Part shown: positions 23,751-26,237 of the stretch, piece by piece | How positions within the stretch are numbered: position 1 is the stretch's first letter | How the letters are laid out: every line of letters starts with the position of its first letter | NCBI GenBank assembly: GCA_023426435.1 | Contig: JAFAAS010000102.1 | Span: 1-26,237, forward strand | From: Verrucomicrobiota bacterium | GTDB taxonomy: Bacteria > Verrucomicrobiota > Verrucomicrobiia > Opitutales > Opitutaceae | Length of the DNA stretch: 26,237 nucleotides | Direction: 5' to 3' | Program-made: the position numbers and the translations under genes | The notes under the pieces: model-generated | What the model was told of the DNA's origin: nothing | What the model saw: the letters and a program-made list of their open reading frames with translations, nothing else | The model's database searches: none

Positions 23751-23779
23751 GGCGGCGCCGACGGAGCGGCGTCCTCCAG
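23751..23779 (-). repeat. REP-like palindrome type G
   Basis: On the minus strand GGAG is followed by an imperfect hairpin with CGCCG and CGGCG arms. A truncated relative starts at 6964. Confidence 0.6.
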
Positions 23780-23811
23780 ATGGGAATGCGATTGAAGAAT
23801 CGGGCGGAAAG

Positions 23812-23838
23812 AAAAACGGCCCCGAGTATTCGGGGCCG
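23812..23838 (-). terminator. Intrinsic terminator of the small basic protein gene
   Basis: A perfect 9-bp GC-rich stem (23817-23825 with 23830-23838), 4-base loop, followed on the minus strand by five T residues. It is 29 bp past the stop of the small gene, so that gene has its own transcript end before rimO. Confidence 0.88.
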
Positions 23839-23867
23839 CGTCAGCGGAGCAACCTGCGCGGGCGAAC

Positions 23868-23966
23868 TTACTTCTTTTTCGCGGTGGTCTTGGCGGCGGC
23901 TTTCTTGCGCTTCAGGTAGGCGACGCGGCGTTTGCGTTTGATGGTCTTGTTGGATTGTTGGCCCAT
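23868..23966 (-). CDS. Very basic 32-residue protein, possibly ribosome-associated
   Basis: The translation is only 32 residues, with about 14 Lys or Arg and a C-terminal Lys/Ala tail (MGQQSNKTIKRKRRVAYLKR is the first 20). The composition is like a small ribosomal or RNA-binding protein. I recall similar short proteins in Verrucomicrobiota but cannot verify that here. Support for being real: ATG start, sense-codon run different from neighbours in composition, and a perfect hairpin-plus-T terminator just after the stop. No Shine-Dalgarno sequence is visible; a CCACCT sits directly before the ATG. Divergent from the DUF1080 gene. Confidence 0.72.
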   Translation of the reverse strand: MGQQSNKTIKRKRRVAYLKRKKAAAKTTAKKK

Positions 23967-24077
23967 AGGTGGAGAGAGAGAAGGGGCCGAGCATTCGGGA
24001 TGAGGCGGGGGAGTCAAGCGAGGGTTCGGGGCGGTTGGCGCTGGAATTTTGGCGCGGATTGGAGACGGTGCGGGACG

Positions 24078-24752
24078 ATGAAAACGACCTGGATGGTGTT
24101 GGCGGGGTTGATGATGGCGGTGGGCGGGAGTGCGGCGGAAAAAGGAGGAGCGTGCGAATGGCGGGTGTTGTTCGATGGAAAAACGCTGGCGGGATGGCGG
24201 AGTTTGCAAGGGGACGAGCCGGGGAAGGGCTGGAAAGTGAGGGACGGTGCGGTGGTGTTGGAAGGGAAGGCGGGGGATCTGGTGAGCGCGGAGGCGTTTG
24301 GGGATTTCGAGTTGAGCTTCGAGTGGAAGGTGAGCGAGGCGGCGAACAGCGGGGTGATTTATCGCGTGGGGCTGGGGGAGAAGAACACGTTTTTGACGGG
24401 GCCGGAGTATCAGGTGCTCGACAACGAAAAGGCGTCGGACAACAAGCCGCCGAGTCACACGGCGGCGGGAATGTATGATTTGGTGGCGCCGCCGCGGGAT
24501 TTCACGCGACCGGTGGGCGAGTGGAACGAAGGCCGGATCCGGGTGCGCGGGTGGCGCGTGGAGCATTGGCTGAACGGGGAGAAAACGGTGGACGTGGATC
24601 TGGCGAGTGCGGAAGGGAAGGCGTTGATCGCGCGCAGCAAGTTCAAGGGCTGGGAGAAGTTTGCGACGCTCTTGCGCGGGCACATTGCGCTGCAGGATCA
24701 TGGGGATCGCGTGTGGTTTCGCGCGATTCGGGTGCGGGAGCTGAAGGAGTAG
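24078..24752 (+). CDS. Secreted DUF1080 (3-keto-disaccharide hydrolase-like) protein
   Basis: Concanavalin-like beta-sandwich domain of the DUF1080 family; some members cleave 3-keto-glycosides. Signal peptide about 1-20 (GGSAA), so exported. Family motifs: LFDGKTLAGWR, FEWKVSEAANSGVIYR, GPEYQVLDN, AAGMYDL, GEWNEGRI, VEHWLNGE and the C-terminal HIALQDHGDRVWFRAIRVREL. Length of 224 residues is normal for a single-domain member. ATG 24078 was chosen because it opens the signal peptide; the longer in-frame region to 23955 overlaps the divergent small gene. Probably acts on modified sugars in the periplasm or outside; substrate unknown. Confidence 0.88.
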   Translation: MKTTWMVLAGLMMAVGGSAAEKGGACEWRVLFDGKTLAGWRSLQGDEPGKGWKVRDGAVVLEGKAGDLVSAEAFGDFELSFEWKVSEAANSGVIYRVGLGEKNTFLTGPEYQVLDNEKASDNKPPSHTAAGMYDLVAPPRDFTRPVGEWNEGRIRVRGWRVEHWLNGEKTVDVDLASAEGKALIARSKFKGWEKFATLLRGHIALQDHGDRVWFRAIRVRELKE

Positions 24753-24769
24753 GGGGATGGGCAAACCGG

Positions 24770-24843
24770 TGAACCACAGAGGCACGGAGGCACGGAGAAA
24801 ACCTGTGGGCGTTTCTTAGTGTTGGCGGTGTTGCGGTGGTTTA
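24770..24843. repeat. Long inverted-repeat element, TGAACCACAG family, copy 3 (decayed)
   Basis: Starts TGAACCACAGAGGCACGGAG and ends GGTGGTTTA; the right arm has diverged more than in the other copies. AAATCGG follows, as after copy 1. Lies between the DUF1080 stop and the convergent methyltransferase stop. Confidence 0.8.
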
Positions 24844-24878
24844 AATCGGTTGGCGGCGCAGGAGGAGCGATAAGCGGG

Positions 24879-25883
24879 TTAGGCGAGGGGTTCGCCGGAG
24901 AGGATTTTGGTGGTGTCGCGCTGCCAGCGATAGACGAGCGGGGCGCGGGTGCGGTCGAGTTGTTTGAAGAGGGCGGGCGCGGAGCGTTTCGGGATCTCGA
25001 GTTCGGTGAGGCCGGTGGCGTCGCAGTTGAGGAGGCGGGCGTAGGGTTTGAAGAACTCGGGGCGGCCGATGACGCGCGAGAGATCGGTGGCGGGGGAATC
25101 GGCGGTGGGGGTTTGGGTGTGCGCGCGGTCGAGGGCGATGAAGGCGTAAGGGAGGCTGCGGAGATCGATGCCGGCGCGCTGGCCGAATTTGACCCAGTTG
25201 GAATCGGCGAAGATTTCGGCGGGAGGCGGAGCGAAGAAGTGGCACCAGTGGCGGGTGTTGCCGTCGAGGAACATCGGGCAGGTGAGCTGGTGCGTGCACG
25301 GGGCGACGAGGCGAAAGGAAGGGCGAAGGGTGTCGCGGAGTTGACCGAGTTGGCGGCTGACGGCGTGCGTGCCGGGTTCGACCCAGAGGACTTCGACGGC
25401 GCGATCGATGAGCGAGCGGAGGGTGGCGAGGTCGGCGGGGGAGAGCTCGTTGAGGACGTGGCTGATGACGAGGAGGCCGAGCGGGTCGGAGGAGGAGAGA
25501 AAACCGGGCGTGGCGGAAGCGACCTGGAGGCGGGGGAAGTCGCGGGTGGCGCGATCGGCGGCGAAGTCGCAGGCGGCGGCGGAGTGGTCCCAGACGGTGA
25601 GTGTATCGAAATTTTGGGGACCGAAGAATTGGAGGACGCGGCGGGAGGCGATGCCGCTGCCGCAGCCCCAGTCGAGGACGGAACGGGAGGCGGGTTTCCA
25701 GTGGCGAAGGCGGAGCTCGCGAAGGACGTGGTCCCATTTCCAGCCGATGCGCTCGCCGTAGGTGAAATCGTAGGACGCGAGGTCGGAGGCGGATTGCCAG
25801 TAGGCGCCGCTGGCGGCGGAGCCGGAGAGGAAGGCGGCGCGGAGGCGGTCGAGGGCGGACCAATCGAGGTCGGACCAGGTCAT
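24879..25883 (-). CDS. Rsm22-like SAM-dependent methyltransferase with likely Fe-S ligands
   Basis: Resembles the Rsm22/METTL17 family of small-ribosomal-subunit methyltransferase-like proteins. SAM-binding motif VLDWGCGSG (69-77), then SHVLNEL (141-147), WVEPGTHAVS (167-176), and the Cys-rich signature APCTHQLTCP...WCHFF. Cys196, Cys202, Cys214 and Cys287 are placed like the four ligands reported for the METTL17 4Fe-4S cluster, which is an inference here. EIPKRSAPALFK near the C-terminus is also family-like. Expected role is 16S/small-subunit assembly. No ribosome site visible upstream; two operator-like palindromes lie 70-135 bp before the start. Confidence 0.82.
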   Translation of the reverse strand: MTWSDLDWSALDRLRAAFLSGSAASGAYWQSASDLASYDFTYGERIGWKWDHVLRELRLRHWKPASRSVLDWGCGSGIASRRVLQFFGPQNFDTLTVWDHSAAACDFAADRATRDFPRLQVASATPGFLSSSDPLGLLVISHVLNELSPADLATLRSLIDRAVEVLWVEPGTHAVSRQLGQLRDTLRPSFRLVAPCTHQLTCPMFLDGNTRHWCHFFAPPPAEIFADSNWVKFGQRAGIDLRSLPYAFIALDRAHTQTPTADSPATDLSRVIGRPEFFKPYARLLNCDATGLTELEIPKRSAPALFKQLDRTRAPLVYRWQRDTTKILSGEPLA

Positions 25884-25955
25884 GGGCGGGAAGGAAGGAG
25901 AGCGGGAGAGGGGAGGCGAAGCGCGGGCGAGGACGCGTGAGGAGGGACGGACGGA

Positions 25956-25974
25956 TGTAATCTAATGTATTACA
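25956..25974 (-). promoter_or_regulatory. Operator-like palindrome, site 1
   Basis: TGTAAT-N7-ATTACA, a perfect 6-bp inverted repeat around a 7-bp centre, in an AT-rich island within very GC-rich DNA. It is 73 bp upstream of the Rsm22-like start. Confidence 0.5.
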
Positions 25975-25999
25975 AGTAGGTTTGGGTGGGAGCGGCGGT

Positions 26000-26018
26000 T
26001 GTCATATAATGTATTACT
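26000..26018 (-). promoter_or_regulatory. Operator-like palindrome, site 2
   Basis: AGTAAT-N7-ATGACA on the minus strand, with the same 7-bp centre as site 1 except its last base. Centre-to-centre distance is 44 bp, about four helical turns. It overlaps the stop codon of the upstream gene (26017-26019). Confidence 0.45.
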
Positions 26019-26237
26019 AAATGGATTGGGAGGGGGAGGCGGAGAGGGGGAAGTGGAGGTGGGAGGCGAGGCGGTGGGTGTGGATGCCGTAGAAGGAGGC
26101 GAAGGCGCGGAGGTGGTGGGCGCGGGTTTCGCGGGTGGCGGGGGAGTCGGGCGTGGGGGACTTGATCGCGGCGATCATGAGGTTTTTGGCGGTGTGCTCG
26201 GTGGAGATGAATTCGAAGACCTTGGTGCGATAGCCGG
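26017..26237 (-). CDS. Unidentified protein, C-terminal 72 residues only (partial)
   Basis: Open on the minus strand from the window edge to TAG at 26017-26019. The visible part begins GYRTKVFEFISTEHTAKNLM and ends in a Ser/Pro-rich tail. The EHTAKNLMI pattern reminds me of the C-terminus of some SAM-dependent methyltransferases, but this is a weak resemblance and the catalytic part is outside the window. Coding is supported by the frame's residue pattern and by being upstream of, and co-oriented with, the methyltransferase gene. Confidence 0.5.
   Translation of the reverse strand, partial: GYRTKVFEFISTEHTAKNLMIAAIKSPTPDSPATRETRAHHLRAFASFYGIHTHRLASHLHFPLSASPSQSI

Noticed and set aside
22554..23795. 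Long plus-strand frame opposite rimO
   Set aside because: Low-complexity composition and no motif; rimO on the minus strand is complete.
24819..25940. Plus-strand frame opposite the Rsm22-like gene
   Set aside because: Gly/Glu-rich shadow; all family motifs are on the minus strand.

Overview
This is a GC-rich chromosomal window with housekeeping genes, a sensory and chemotaxis block, and many short interspersed repeats. I read it as a Gram-negative bacterium, most likely Verrucomicrobiota (Opitutales-like). Reasons: lipoprotein and outer-envelope genes, Mpl (Gram-negative murein recycling), an Rsm22-type methyltransferase, a secreted DUF1080 protein and a tiny, very basic protein. The phylum is an inference from gene content; no rRNA or tRNA was seen in the window.

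Layout. 1-2250: an M48 membrane protease and a secreted endonuclease/phosphatase-fold protein. 2305-3231 (minus): an IPT/TIG lipoprotein ending at a clear hairpin terminator. 3277-6903: four plus-strand genes joined by three ATGA stop/start overlaps (hemW, an exported SAM-hydroxide-adenosyltransferase-fold protein, a SecD-P1-like lipoprotein, an M23 peptidase). 6904-7040: a cluster of palindromic repeats. 7041-7890 (minus): a TPR protein and a Fur-family regulator, divergent from priA (7980-10217). 10242-14024 (minus): two chemoreceptors, divergent from a cheR-like gene that overlaps a hybrid histidine kinase. 17396-18814: mpl. 18939-21802: an HtrA-like protease overlapping a protease-fold partner without the catalytic His. 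21803-22253: an intergenic region filled with repeats. 22254-23672 (minus): rimO. 23868-23966 (minus): a 32-residue basic protein with its own terminator. 24078-24752: DUF1080. 24879-25883 (minus): an Rsm22-like methyltransferase. 26017 to the window end: the 3' part of an unidentified minus-strand gene.

The strongest hidden signal is a set of REP-like palindromes. Read on the minus strand, each begins with GTAG or GGAG (or a near variant) followed by a hairpin, the architecture known for REP elements mobilised by RAYT (TnpA-REP) transposases. At least five different stem sequences share this layout. One copy lies in frame inside hemW and adds a peptide to HemW. Another supplies the last codons and the stop of a chemoreceptor gene. 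No RAYT gene is in the window. A separate long inverted-repeat family beginning with TGAACCACAG has three copies. Other points of interest are a Fur homologue with almost no His ligands, an atypical chemoreceptor tip, a CheR with a changed SAM loop, and a pair of 19-bp operator-like palindromes near the right end.
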